From the NCBI GenBank assembly GCA_947504795.1, contig CANNJG010000009.1, positions 1-22,852 of the forward strand: 22,852 nt of DNA, given 5' to 3'. Origin of the DNA: Legionellaceae bacterium. GTDB lineage: Bacteria; Pseudomonadota; Gammaproteobacteria; Legionellales; Legionellaceae. Below the pieces are notes generated by a model. The model saw nothing but the letters and a program-made list of their open reading frames with translations. It had not been told where the DNA came from and searched no databases. Each line of letters begins with the position of its first letter. Positions within the stretch are counted from its first letter, which is position 1. Shown one piece after another: positions 8,325 to 15,272 of the stretch. A program made the translations under genes and the position numbers.

Positions 8325-8369
8325 AGACTTACGCAAAACGCTTCGACCTTGGCGTCTTTGCGTAAGTCT
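8325..8369. repeat. Long hairpin (REP-like palindrome)
   Basis: AGACTTACGCAAA at 8325-8337 is the exact reverse complement of 8357-8369 (13 bp). The stem extends by four more pairs (ACGC with GCGT) if one C is bulged, leaving a loop of about ten bases. No U-run follows on either strand, so it is not a standard terminator. It looks like a repetitive extragenic palindrome or the core of a tiny mobile element, but no second copy is present in this window. Confidence 0.65.
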
Positions 8370-8396
8370 AGAATAAAAAAATGTATCGTACAGAGA

Positions 8397-8402
8397 TATA
8401 AT
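8397..8402 (+). promoter_or_regulatory. Possible -10 box for the 174-aa orphan gene
   Basis: A consensus TATAAT hexamer lies 120 bases upstream of the orphan start codon. No good -35 hexamer is present at 16-18 bases, so it is only a candidate. Its last two bases overlap the left arm of the 12-bp inverted repeat at 8401-8412. Confidence 0.3.
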
Positions 8403-8493
8403 CCTATAAAAAACAGTCAAAGCCGCAGCAAAAAATATTTAAATTTTAGTGCAATAGGCCTTTGTAGTTCGCTTAAACTGGTTTTTATAGGAT
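8401..8493. repeat. 12-bp inverted repeat in the leader of the orphan gene
   Basis: Bases 8401-8412 (ATCCTATAAAAA) are the exact reverse complement of 8482-8493. After a single mismatch, three more pairs (CAG/CTG) extend the stem. The 50-70-base interior is AT-rich. It ends 29 bases before the predicted start codon, so it could fold in the 5' untranslated leader. Confidence 0.5.
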
Positions 8494-8522
8494 AATCATT
8501 AGTTTAAATTATGGGGGCTTTT

Positions 8523-9047
8523 ATGAGTCAGGCGCGTCAAGAGGCAATCTCTCGTAAATCATTGGAACACGATCCAGTTCGCCGACTTTTTGATAGGGAT
8601 CAAAGTCCAATAAGACCGCATTTGAGTCGCATGGTTTTTAATTCAAACAACCCGCGCCCCGGACCACTTAAATTAAACAATGATATTGATTACCAACAGA
8701 TAAATGACCAGTATGATTTCAGCAAGGTTCAAAAACTAAATCATAACACCTCATCATGGAAGGATCCTCTGAATGGTGACTCTATCATGTTTATTATTGA
8801 CATGACCTTTTGTATATTGATTCTCGCCGGCTTATTGGTACTGTTGGTTTTGGCTTGTACCGTGGGTGTACCCTATGTTCCTATTATCAGCGCGCTCAGC
8901 ACTCAAGAAATTTCGACTTGTGCTTTATCTGCGAGTGCCAGTGTTGCCACCGGGGCTATAGGGCTTGCTTTGTCTGGTTTTTTTAAAACAACCATTGCGA
9001 CGTCTAAAAGAACTGCGGACAACGCCGAGACAGGTTTAGGCGTTTAA
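8523..9047 (+). CDS. Orphan protein with C-terminal transmembrane hairpin (174 aa)
   Basis: I do not recognise this protein. The ATG at 8523 is preferred over one at 8511 because GGGGG lies six bases before it. Residues 1-85 are polar and charged, rich in Arg, Asp, Asn and Gln, with no signal peptide. Two hydrophobic segments follow at about 88-112 (IMFIIDMTFCILILAGLLVL) and 132-154 (small-residue rich: ALSASASVATGAIGLALSGFF), then a short polar tail KTTIATSKRTADNAETGLGV. A soluble N-terminus plus a C-terminal membrane hairpin is seen in many Legionellales Dot/Icm effectors and inclusion/vacuole membrane proteins. The 437-aa protein at 19641 has the same layout. It is flanked by structured intergenic DNA and is not in an operon with its neighbours. 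Effector status is speculation from architecture alone. Confidence 0.7.
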   Translation: MSQARQEAISRKSLEHDPVRRLFDRDQSPIRPHLSRMVFNSNNPRPGPLKLNNDIDYQQINDQYDFSKVQKLNHNTSSWKDPLNGDSIMFIIDMTFCILILAGLLVLLVLACTVGVPYVPIISALSTQEISTCALSASASVATGAIGLALSGFFKTTIATSKRTADNAETGLGV

Positions 9048-9085
9048 AGAATGAACCCTGCCTCGATCTCGGCGTCTTGCATCAG

Positions 9086-9100
9086 TCACTGAATCAGTGA
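9086..9100. repeat. Short palindrome TCACTGA-A-TCAGTGA
   Basis: A perfect 7-bp inverted repeat around a single base, in the 116-base gap between the orphan gene stop and the hydrolase start. It could be an operator-like site for the downstream operon. No U-run follows, so it is not a terminator. Nothing links it to a particular regulator. Confidence 0.35.
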
Positions 9101-9163
9101 GAACTTGCTATCTGTTAAACCTTTGGCGATAATCTCAGCCTTTGTATTTCTCGGGAAAACGTT

Positions 9164-9841
9164 GTGTTAAAAACCTATATTAAAGAATCGCACCAGCCCG
9201 CGCAAGCTTGTGTGATTTGGTTGCATGGTTTGGGAGCAGATGCGACTAATATGATGGGTGTGGCGAATGCTTTTCCAGAGTCAGTTCTGCCTATCCGTCA
9301 TGTATTTGTTGATGCGCCGCTAAGGCCTGTTACGTTGAATAATCATATGACGATGCGTGCTTGGTACGATATTACGGGATTGACCTTAGACGATAGAGAA
9401 GATAAAAAAGGAATTTTGCAGACTGAGCAAATGATATCGGAAGTTATTGCAGCACAAGTAGCCAAAGGTTTTACGCTAAACCAGATTTATTTAGCAGGAT
9501 TTTCTCAAGGGGGTGCTATGGCCTTATTTACGGCGATGCGCACGCGAGAACGATTAGGCGGTGTGTTGGCGTTGTCCTCTTATTTGCCTTTGCAAGCCGA
9601 ATGTACTCAAGGCGACCAGCTGGCATTACCTATTTTTATAGCAGCAGGATCCTTAGATCAGGTTGTATCTCCTAATTGGACGAAATTGAGCTATGATTTT
9701 GTGAAAGCCAGAGGATTTACGCAAGTGACTTGGAAAGAATACCGCATGGAGCATTCGATTTCTATGGAGGAGTTGAACGATATAGGTCACTGGTTAAAGA
9801 AGCACATCACTTTAGCCGCAGTGCAAGGGGAAATACGATGA
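9164..9841 (+). CDS. Alpha/beta-hydrolase, acyl-protein thioesterase/carboxylesterase family
   Basis: 225 aa, the usual size for the bacterial phospholipase/carboxylesterase (APT1-like) family. The catalytic triad is Ser114 in GFSQGGAM, Asp165 in AGSLDQVV and His197 in MEHSI. The oxyanion region WLHGLGADATN is at the N-terminus and the typical DDREDKKGI segment follows the MRAWYD motif. It probably hydrolyses short- to medium-chain acyl esters or thioesters in the cytoplasm; the true substrate is unknown. There is no signal peptide. The start is GTG at 9164 with GGG about eight bases upstream. Its stop overlaps the ratA start (ATGA, 9838-9841), so the two are translationally coupled. Confidence 0.9.
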   Translation: MLKTYIKESHQPAQACVIWLHGLGADATNMMGVANAFPESVLPIRHVFVDAPLRPVTLNNHMTMRAWYDITGLTLDDREDKKGILQTEQMISEVIAAQVAKGFTLNQIYLAGFSQGGAMALFTAMRTRERLGGVLALSSYLPLQAECTQGDQLALPIFIAAGSLDQVVSPNWTKLSYDFVKARGFTQVTWKEYRMEHSISMEELNDIGHWLKKHITLAAVQGEIR

Positions 9842-10269
9842 CGGTAGTTAAAAAAACGCGCACAGTACCTTTTTCGTGTGAAAAAATGTATAGGTTAGTG
9901 AATGATGTTGAGCATTATTCCGAGTTTCTTCCTTATTTTTCTTCGTCTGAAGTTCGCCACCGGGATGAAGATGAGGTGGAAGCTACGTTATCAATTTCTG
10001 CTGCGGGCATGCAAAAATCGTTTACGACACGGAATCGCTTACAAGCTAATAAAATGATTGAAATGCGTTTAGTGGATGGTCCATTCAAGCATTTTGAAGG
10101 ATTCTGGCGATTTGATGAATCTGCCGAAGGGTGTGTGGTATCGTTTGATTTGGAATTTGAGTTCGCGGGTCGAATGTTCTCCATGTTGCTAGGGCCCATT
10201 TTCGAACAAGTGACAGATAATTTAGTCGATGCATTTTGTGATCGCGCCGCTCAAGTATATGGAGAGTAA
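9838..10269 (+). CDS. ratA: RatA/Coq10-type START-domain protein
   Basis: 143 aa, single START/Bet v1-like domain of the RatA (PasT, YfjG) and Coq10 family. Recognisable features are VKKTRTVPFSCEKMYRLVNDVEHYSEFLPY at residues 3-32 (family pattern: V-D-V--Y--FLPWC), the DGPFKHFEGFWRF core and the C-terminal helix with LVDAFCDRAAQVYG. The family is described either as a ubiquinone-binding protein that supports respiration or, in E. coli, as a ribosome-association toxin; conservation favours the former as the general role. The ATG at 9838 is chosen because it overlaps the previous stop and AAGGGG precedes it by about seven bases. It is followed after six bases by rnfH, the usual partner in gammaproteobacteria. 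The absence of smpB next to it is notable but not rare. Confidence 0.92.
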   Translation: MTVVKKTRTVPFSCEKMYRLVNDVEHYSEFLPYFSSSEVRHRDEDEVEATLSISAAGMQKSFTTRNRLQANKMIEMRLVDGPFKHFEGFWRFDESAEGCVVSFDLEFEFAGRMFSMLLGPIFEQVTDNLVDAFCDRAAQVYGE

Positions 10270-10275
10270 GCAATC

Positions 10276-10572
10276 ATGATGACGTCTATTGAAATTGTGT
10301 ATATTCCAGAACACGCCATGGCAATTTATTATTATGTTCCCTGGTGTTCTCAAATGACGGTGGCCGATGTGATTCATCATTCTAAAATACTGGAGAACTA
10401 TCCCGAGTTGTTTGATTTTCCAATTGGGATTTTTTCAAAAGTAGTATCTCGAGATACGCTGGTTAAGCCAGGAGATAGAATTGAATTTTATCGACCGCTG
10501 CTGATTGACCCCAAAGAGAAGCGGCGTATGCGTGCCCAAATTAAGACTGTGAAGAATGAAAAAAAACCTTAG
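10276..10572 (+). CDS. rnfH: RnfH-family ubiquitin-like protein
   Basis: 98 aa, the usual length for RnfH (RatB, YfjF), which has a beta-grasp ubiquitin-like fold. Family hallmarks visible are IEIVYIPEHAM at the start, MTVADVIHHSKILENYPEL, the strand GIFSKVVSRDTLVKPGDRIEFYRPL at about residues 54-78, and the charged DPKEKRRMRAQ tail. Its molecular role is not established, although the gene is almost always beside ratA. Two adjacent ATGs (10276, 10279) could serve as start. The last codons and stop overlap the terminator of the converging bamE gene. Confidence 0.93.
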   Translation: MMTSIEIVYIPEHAMAIYYYVPWCSQMTVADVIHHSKILENYPELFDFPIGIFSKVVSRDTLVKPGDRIEFYRPLLIDPKEKRRMRAQIKTVKNEKKP

Positions 10573-10579
10573 CAAGGTT
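10559..10579 (-). terminator. Intrinsic terminator for bamE
   Basis: Read on the minus strand: AACCTT, loop GCT, AAGGTT, then six further T. It lies seven bases after the bamE stop codon and overlaps the last four codons and stop of rnfH on the opposite strand. The stem is only six pairs, but the U-run and placement are right. Confidence 0.65.
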
Positions 10580-10585
10580 ACCAGT

Positions 10586-10903
10586 CTACTTGACGTCTTT
10601 TTCTATCTTCACCAAATGATCCTCCATAAAATACAAGCTTAAATGGCGAATGTGATCCTGATGAGTACCGAGGCGCCAACTGTAGGCATAATCCCAACGG
10701 TCTAAACTAAACAGAGGACTGACCAAGCTTGTTCCCACCAGAATAGCCGCATCGTTTTTACTCATCCCTAATTTTAGATGTTCAATACGCGCAGGGGATA
10801 AAATAGTACCTTGTTGAATTTTTCTGTTGGAAAAATCGTACGATAAACAATGGGTTAATGGTAAAGTAACGCAAATTAAGATAAGAACGGTTTTCATTCG
10901 CAT
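10586..10903 (-). CDS. bamE: Outer-membrane assembly lipoprotein BamE (SmpA)
   Basis: 105 aa, close to the normal BamE size. It has an N-terminal lipoprotein-type signal (two basic residues, hydrophobic VLILICVTLPL, then Cys19). The SmpA/BamE fold follows: QQGTILSPARIEHLKLGMSKNDAAILVGTSLVSPLF and DRWDYAYSWRLG are characteristic. It belongs to the BAM complex that inserts beta-barrel proteins into the outer membrane. The lipobox reads LTHC, with His at -1 where Gly, Ala or Ser is usual; the lipidation site is therefore atypical, though no better cysteine exists. AAGG lies about eight bases before the ATG at 10903. It diverges from fur and converges with rnfH, the arrangement seen in many gammaproteobacteria. 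Confidence 0.92.
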   Translation of the reverse strand: MRMKTVLILICVTLPLTHCLSYDFSNRKIQQGTILSPARIEHLKLGMSKNDAAILVGTSLVSPLFSLDRWDYAYSWRLGTHQDHIRHLSLYFMEDHLVKIEKDVK

Positions 10904-11001
10904 TTTTTTGCCTTATAGTAATGGCTTGGGTTTGGAAAGGGCATTCTAGCATGCGCCTCTTAAATCCTGAATAATATTTATTTAATATCTGAGGGATTAG
11001 T

Positions 11002-11409
11002 GTGGATGAAAGCAAACAATTAAAATCAGCTGGGTTGAAAATTACGCTCCCCCGTTTAAAGATATTGCAATTACTTGAGCAATCTAAAGATAGGCATATG
11101 AGTGCAGAAGATGTGTATAAAACGCTGATTGATATCGGAGAGTATATCAGCCTAGCAACTGTTTATCGCGTGTTAACACAATTTGAAGCGGCAAAATTGA
11201 TTGATAAACATAATTTTGAAGGCGGACACGCCGTATTTGAAATTCGTTCCCATGCGCACCATGATCATTTGGTTTGTTTGAAATGCGGTCGAGTAGAAGA
11301 GTTTCTAGATGACATGATTGAATCTCGCTTAGAGCATATTGCTGAAAACATACAGTTTAAAATAACGGATCATGCTTTGAATATCTATGGGATCTGTTCT
11401 AAATGCTAG
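11002..11409 (+). CDS. fur: Ferric uptake regulator Fur
   Basis: 135 aa, slightly shorter than E. coli Fur (148 aa). The N-terminal winged helix spans about residues 1-80 (GLKITLPRLKILQLLEQ, then the recognition region YISLATVYRVLTQFEAAKLI). The dimerisation and metal-binding half has the His cluster HAHHDH (residues 84-89), the CLKC pair (Cys92, Cys95) and a second pair at the very end (ICSKC; Cys132, Cys135), which form the structural zinc site. It is an Fe2+-dependent repressor of iron uptake genes. The start is GTG at 11002, supported by GAGGG six bases upstream. It diverges from bamE across 98 bases that must hold both promoters. Confidence 0.95.
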   Translation: MDESKQLKSAGLKITLPRLKILQLLEQSKDRHMSAEDVYKTLIDIGEYISLATVYRVLTQFEAAKLIDKHNFEGGHAVFEIRSHAHHDHLVCLKCGRVEEFLDDMIESRLEHIAENIQFKITDHALNIYGICSKC

Positions 11410-11505
11410 AATGTCTATCAATCAGGACTTAGATAAAACATCGATATTTTCGTTGGATTTAGAAGTCTGAACCGCGAAAAATCTACTCCTCAGCGTAATG
11501 CCAGC

Positions 11506-12210
11506 TTACAACAAGTCTAACAACTCTTTGAAGCAACAATCGAATGTTTGTAGGATATTGGTCAAGTCGGATGGATGGATGACTAATGCTTGATTAATAT
11601 CTATTTTAATCCCTAAGTAATCTTTTTGTTCATGCTTTTTTCTAAAATGGTTGAGCACATAATCTTTAGCACCTGAAAAAGGGTAATTTAAACGTATTTT
11701 ATATGGGATCGCTTCTTGTAAAAGTAAGCCATGAACGAGACGTGCAACTTCTTTTTCGCCATGTCGATGTGAGTCATATAAAATGCCAATACCACTATGA
11801 AAGATGCGTCCATGCGATCTCGGAGCAAAGGTATGAATGGAAACATGTAATACCTGTTTATTGTTGGCTATATACTGATCTATTATGTTCTCTAGTTGAT
11901 TATAAAACGGCAGGTAATAAGCCGTAATTAAGTTTTTTTTCTCAGCCGGGCTGGATTTTTTTGTGAATTTCGAAAAACATTTGGAATGATGTTCGCTATG
12001 ATCGCAATCAATCAATAAACGTGTGACGTTTGATTGAACCATATCGCAGGCTAATATTTTTTGTAGGTGTGCCGCAATATCGATAGCGCCCAAGTCATAC
12101 GCTTTGGGTGACTGTAATGTTTCGAGAGAATGTGCAAATAAATGTTGATACGCCACCGGGACGGTGTTGCTGGCATGTTCACAACTCAAAACTAAAACAG
12201 TAGGCTTCAT
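11506..12210 (-). CDS. N-formylglutamate amidohydrolase family protein
   Basis: 234 aa. Family features: LVLSCEHASNTVPVAYQHLF at residues 6-25, YDLGAIDIAAHL, the VTRLLIDCDHS segment, and HVSIHTFAP in the middle, which supply the metal-binding Glu/His residues and the conserved Arg. The family hydrolyses N-formyl-L-glutamate to formate and glutamate at the end of one histidine degradation route. No hut genes are visible here, and many members outside hut operons have no proven substrate, so only the family is certain. GGAG lies eight bases before the ATG. The BON-domain gene ends 21 bases upstream on the same strand, suggesting co-transcription. Confidence 0.85.
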   Translation of the reverse strand: MKPTVLVLSCEHASNTVPVAYQHLFAHSLETLQSPKAYDLGAIDIAAHLQKILACDMVQSNVTRLLIDCDHSEHHSKCFSKFTKKSSPAEKKNLITAYYLPFYNQLENIIDQYIANNKQVLHVSIHTFAPRSHGRIFHSGIGILYDSHRHGEKEVARLVHGLLLQEAIPYKIRLNYPFSGAKDYVLNHFRKKHEQKDYLGIKIDINQALVIHPSDLTNILQTFDCCFKELLDLL

Positions 12211-12231
12211 TCCTTTATCTCCTATCGTGCC

Positions 12232-12801
12232 CTAGTGTTTATCACCGATGCGCTGCTCATTGCTGACAACTTCCAAATGAGAAATGATTTTTTTTACGCC
12301 GTGTACATGATTAGTACGTTTTAAGATCGCCGCCATGGCCGCTTCATGTCGAACTATGCCGCTTATTGTGACAATCCCATTCACGGTCGCGACATTAATG
12401 CCGACTAAAGGAATCGATTCATCGTCTAATACTTTCGATTTTAAAATAGCGGTTTCTACTTTGGCCGTGATATAGGTATCCTTGAAGGCAGAATTTACCA
12501 CATTCACATCAAACTCTGTCGTGTTAATCGTGCGGACGCCTTTGGTATTCGTAACGATACGTAAGGTATCAACATATGCCATCTTGTTTTTGGCATGTCC
12601 CTTCAAGGTGACCACGCCATGGTTGGTAGTGACAGAGATCTTGAGTGGATTCAGGTTTTTATTTTTGGTAAATTGCGTTTTAATTTTGGTGGTGATAACG
12701 GTATCGGATAATCCTTCTTCAATTTTTTTGATATTCGCGGCCTGTGCGTAGGATACAAACAGTATCATCAAAATGTGGGGTAACCTGCGAATAAAGATCA
12801 T
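12232..12801 (-). CDS. Exported two-BON-domain protein (OsmY-like)
   Basis: 189 aa from the ATG at 12801; a TTG at 12816 could extend it by five residues. A signal peptide is clear: basic FIRRLP, hydrophobic HILMILFVSY and cleavage after AQA, giving a periplasmic protein. Two BON domains follow, about residues 30-100 and 107-180, each with the pattern of a helix, a V-T--G-V-L-G strand pair (VTTNHGVVTLKGHAKN; VATVNGIVTISGIVRH) and a second helix ending in V-GV. BON domains bind phospholipid membranes, and OsmY/DolP-type proteins support envelope integrity under stress. It lacks a lipobox, so it is more like OsmY than the lipoprotein DolP. It precedes the amidohydrolase gene and diverges from pyrD across 60 bases. 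Confidence 0.88.
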   Translation of the reverse strand: MIFIRRLPHILMILFVSYAQAANIKKIEEGLSDTVITTKIKTQFTKNKNLNPLKISVTTNHGVVTLKGHAKNKMAYVDTLRIVTNTKGVRTINTTEFDVNVVNSAFKDTYITAKVETAILKSKVLDDESIPLVGINVATVNGIVTISGIVRHEAAMAAILKRTNHVHGVKKIISHLEVVSNEQRIGDKH

Positions 12802-12861
12802 TTTCAAAACTTGCAAATAGTCGGGAATATCGCGAGTATAGCATAAGAGGAGAAAAAAACG

Positions 12862-13857
12862 ATGTATTCCCTGGTCAAACCTTTATTGTTTGCATTAGAT
12901 CCAGAACGTGCGCACGCCTGGTCTATGGCTATGTTAGCCTATATTCCAAATAGTTGCTTTGTCGCACCCGCCTCTCATCCTGTATCGGCTCTCGGACTTG
13001 CTTTTACGCATCGAATTGGCTTAGCGGCTGGTTTCGATAAATCAGGAGCGCATCTGGACGTTTTAGCGAAGTTAGGGTTCGCCTTTATTGAAGTGGGTAC
13101 GGTAACGCCCAAGCCGCAGCTAGGCAACCCCAAGCCACGTTTGTTTCGATTACCAGAAGCGCAGGCGTTGATTAATCGTATGGGTTTTAATAATCCTGGT
13201 GTTGACGTGCTATTAGAAAATTTGAATCGCTCGCACTACCAAGGAGTGCTAGGCATCAATATTGGCAAAGGCAAGGATACCTCGTTAGCCGCTGCTGCAG
13301 AGGATTATGTGTATTGTTTACAGCGAGTTTATGCGCGTGCGTCGTATGTCGCGATTAATATTTCATCGCCGAATACGCCCGATTTACGTGTGCTCCAACA
13401 GGCCACTTATTTTTCGCTGCTGGTGCGACAATTACGAGAGGCTCAATTACGCTTGGCGGATAAGCATGGGCGTTATGTCCCGCTGCTGATTAAAATATCT
13501 CCCGACGAAACCGATGACACGCTCAAACAGATGACTGACGTAATGGTACAGTATGCCATTGATGGCGTGATTGTAAGTAATACCACCTGTTCACGTGACG
13601 CTGTGCATATCTTGTCGAATGGGAATGAAGTAGGGGGTTTAAGTGGGCAGCCGTTGTTGTCAAGATCAACGCAGTGTTTAGGGTTGTTAAAACAATGTGC
13701 GGGTGACCAATTAACCCTCATGGGCGTCGGAGGGATTGATTCCTTGGAGACCGCGCAACAAAAACTAATGGCGGGGGCAACGTTATTACAAGTCTATACA
13801 GGTTTGATTTATCGTGGCCCGGGTTTGGTAGCAACCTTGAGTCATGCGTCACTTTAA
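12862..13857 (+). CDS. pyrD: Dihydroorotate dehydrogenase (quinone), class 2
   Basis: 331 aa, matching membrane-associated class 2 enzymes (E. coli 336 aa). It oxidises dihydroorotate to orotate with quinone as acceptor, the fourth step of pyrimidine synthesis. The N-terminal helix MYSLVKPLLFALDPERAHAW is the quinone-channel/membrane segment of class 2. FMN-site motifs follow: GLAAGFDKSGAH, EVGTVTPKPQLGNPKPRLFRL, the catalytic Ser169 in NISSPNTP, the Lys in LLIKISPD and GVGGI near the C-terminus. GAGGAG lies about ten bases before the ATG. It is a single-gene unit, divergent from the BON-domain gene and convergent with deoB. Confidence 0.96.
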   Translation: MYSLVKPLLFALDPERAHAWSMAMLAYIPNSCFVAPASHPVSALGLAFTHRIGLAAGFDKSGAHLDVLAKLGFAFIEVGTVTPKPQLGNPKPRLFRLPEAQALINRMGFNNPGVDVLLENLNRSHYQGVLGINIGKGKDTSLAAAAEDYVYCLQRVYARASYVAINISSPNTPDLRVLQQATYFSLLVRQLREAQLRLADKHGRYVPLLIKISPDETDDTLKQMTDVMVQYAIDGVIVSNTTCSRDAVHILSNGNEVGGLSGQPLLSRSTQCLGLLKQCAGDQLTLMGVGGIDSLETAQQKLMAGATLLQVYTGLIYRGPGLVATLSHASL

Positions 13858-13865
13858 TGCAATAT

Positions 13866-13960
13866 CTTGAGTTGATCTCAAGGTGGAGCTGTCCAAGACC
13901 TACGCACATCCGCCTTGACCCGGGTCTTTTACCATGTTCCGCACGAAAAGCGCGGGACAT
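13866..13960. repeat. Two hairpins between convergent pyrD and deoB
   Basis: CTTGAG at 13866-13871 pairs with CTCAAG at 13877-13882 across a five-base loop. Bases 13934-13942 (ATGTTCCGC) pair with 13952-13960 over nine positions including one G-U, with a nine-base loop. Between them lies the 10-bp palindrome GACCCGGGTC. None is followed by a clear U-run. They may contribute to 3' end formation for pyrD or deoB; the 165-base gap holds no gene. Confidence 0.4.
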
Positions 13961-14022
13961 CGACGGTTAAGGAAATTTCTGGCCACATATCACGTGCGGG
14001 GGAGAGACTCATTATCTGTGTA

Positions 14023-15267
14023 TCAGGAATCGTTGGGGATAGATATAAACGAATTACCAAACGCCAAGGGTTCAATCTGAAGATAGTGCGCAATGCTTTG
14101 TCCAATATCAGCAAACGTATCGCGACGTCCAATAAACCGTCCTGAGATCTGAGGCCCAAAGGCCAAAACTGGAATATGTTCGCGGGTATGATCTGAGCCA
14201 GGCAAGGTAGGGTCGCAACCATGATCCGCTGCTATCACCACCATATCATTCGGGTGGAGTATCGCTTCTAGTTCTGGTAATTGGGCATCAAAGACTTCTA
14301 ACGCGCGCGCATAACCCAACGTATCACGGCGATGGCCATAAACAGAATCAAAATCAACAAAATTAGTAAATACTAAACTGCCTGGAGGGGCAGTGTGCAT
14401 CGCAGCAATTGTGGCATCGAACAGCGCCGAATTCCCATCGGCTTTAATGTTTTGGGTGATACCTTGGTGCGCGAAAATATCACTGATTTTACCGATTCCA
14501 ATGACTTCACGACCGGCGTTACAAAGTTTATCTAAAAGTGTAGGCTCAGGCGGTGGGGTAGCGTAGTCGCGACGATTGCCTGTGCGTTTAAAGGCATGAG
14601 GGTCACCGGTAAAAGGCCGGGCGATGACACGGCCGATTTTTAAAGGATCCACTAGTATGCGTGCTTTTTCACAAAGCGCATATAAATTATCCAGTCCAAA
14701 ATAGGTTTCATGCGCAGCAATTTGAAACACGCTATCTGCGGATGTATAGACGATGGGTTTACCGGTTTTAATATGTTCTTCACCCAATGCTTGAATGATG
14801 TCTGTCCCTGAGGCGTGAATTTGACCAAGCACACCAGGAAGGTTAGCTTGCTCAATCAATTTATGAATCAGTTTCTCTGGAAAGCAAGGCACTGTTTTGG
14901 GAAAATACCCCCATTCCTCCATGACTGGGACGCCGGCTAATTCCCAATGACCACTGGGCGTGTCTTTGCCTAGGCTTTGCTCTGCGGCATATCCAAAGTA
15001 ACCGTCGGGTTCGGGCAAAGTCGATAAATCATACACGGCTAATCCTGAGCTTGCTACACTCGCATGATAGAACCCATGTTTCGCTAAATGAGGGATATGC
15101 AAAGGCCCAGACCGCACACCTAATTTATCTGCATGACCTGCATAGCACGCGGCGACGATATGTGCGAAGGTATTCGCATCACTGTCTCCATAGCGCTCTG
15201 CATCCAGACTCGCGCCTATGCCCAATGAGTCCAGAAGTAAGATACATACACGACTGAGAGGTTCCAT
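14023..15267 (-). CDS. deoB: Phosphopentomutase
   Basis: 414 aa, the normal length. It interconverts ribose- or deoxyribose-1-phosphate and the 5-phosphates, linking nucleoside breakdown to central carbon metabolism. It belongs to the alkaline-phosphatase superfamily and shows the two-metal site: Asp13 in LLLDSLGIGA, FVDFDSVYGHRRD, and the cluster AADHGCDPTLPGSDHTREHIP near the C-terminus. The phosphorylatable Thr103 is in KDTPSGHWE. AAGGA lies eight bases before the ATG. Its start is five bases after the stop of a Pht-like transporter gene, so it is the last gene of a transporter-transporter-deoB operon. No nucleoside phosphorylase is visible here; one would be expected elsewhere. Confidence 0.96.
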   Translation of the reverse strand: MEPLSRVCILLLDSLGIGASLDAERYGDSDANTFAHIVAACYAGHADKLGVRSGPLHIPHLAKHGFYHASVASSGLAVYDLSTLPEPDGYFGYAAEQSLGKDTPSGHWELAGVPVMEEWGYFPKTVPCFPEKLIHKLIEQANLPGVLGQIHASGTDIIQALGEEHIKTGKPIVYTSADSVFQIAAHETYFGLDNLYALCEKARILVDPLKIGRVIARPFTGDPHAFKRTGNRRDYATPPPEPTLLDKLCNAGREVIGIGKISDIFAHQGITQNIKADGNSALFDATIAAMHTAPPGSLVFTNFVDFDSVYGHRRDTLGYARALEVFDAQLPELEAILHPNDMVVIAADHGCDPTLPGSDHTREHIPVLAFGPQISGRFIGRRDTFADIGQSIAHYLQIEPLAFGNSFISIPNDS

Positions 15268-15272
15268 ATAGG

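Larger units (their letters stand above)
8156..8522. other. Intergenic region between dapF and the 174-aa orphan gene
   Basis: About 350 bases with no convincing gene; one 66-codon open frame at 8295-8495 runs through the hairpin described below and shows no protein-like features. The stretch is rich in inverted repeats: an 11-bp perfect pair at 8163-8173/8254-8264 that reaches the dapF start region, a strong hairpin at 8325-8369, and a 12-bp pair at 8401-8412/8482-8493. A TATAAT hexamer lies at 8397-8402 on the plus strand. It probably holds divergent promoters for dapF and the downstream orphan gene. Confidence 0.5.

Noticed and set aside
8295..8495. 66-codon plus-strand open frame in the dapF upstream region
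   Set aside because: It runs through a 13-bp hairpin and an inverted repeat, its composition is not protein-like, and the G-rich stretch before its ATG is too close to act as a ribosome-binding site.
10969..10989. AT-rich GAATAATATTT-like stretch upstream of fur as a Fur box
   Set aside because: It has the right base composition but only loose symmetry to the GATAAT repeat consensus. Without scoring I cannot separate it from ordinary AT-rich promoter DNA.
13866..13882. CTTGAG/CTCAAG hairpin as intrinsic terminator of pyrD
   Set aside because: No U-run follows on either strand; kept only as a repeat.
13718..14222. Several overlapping open frames on both strands between pyrD and deoB
   Set aside because: They extend into the conserved pyrD or deoB sequences in other frames and have no recognisable domain or good ribosome-binding site.
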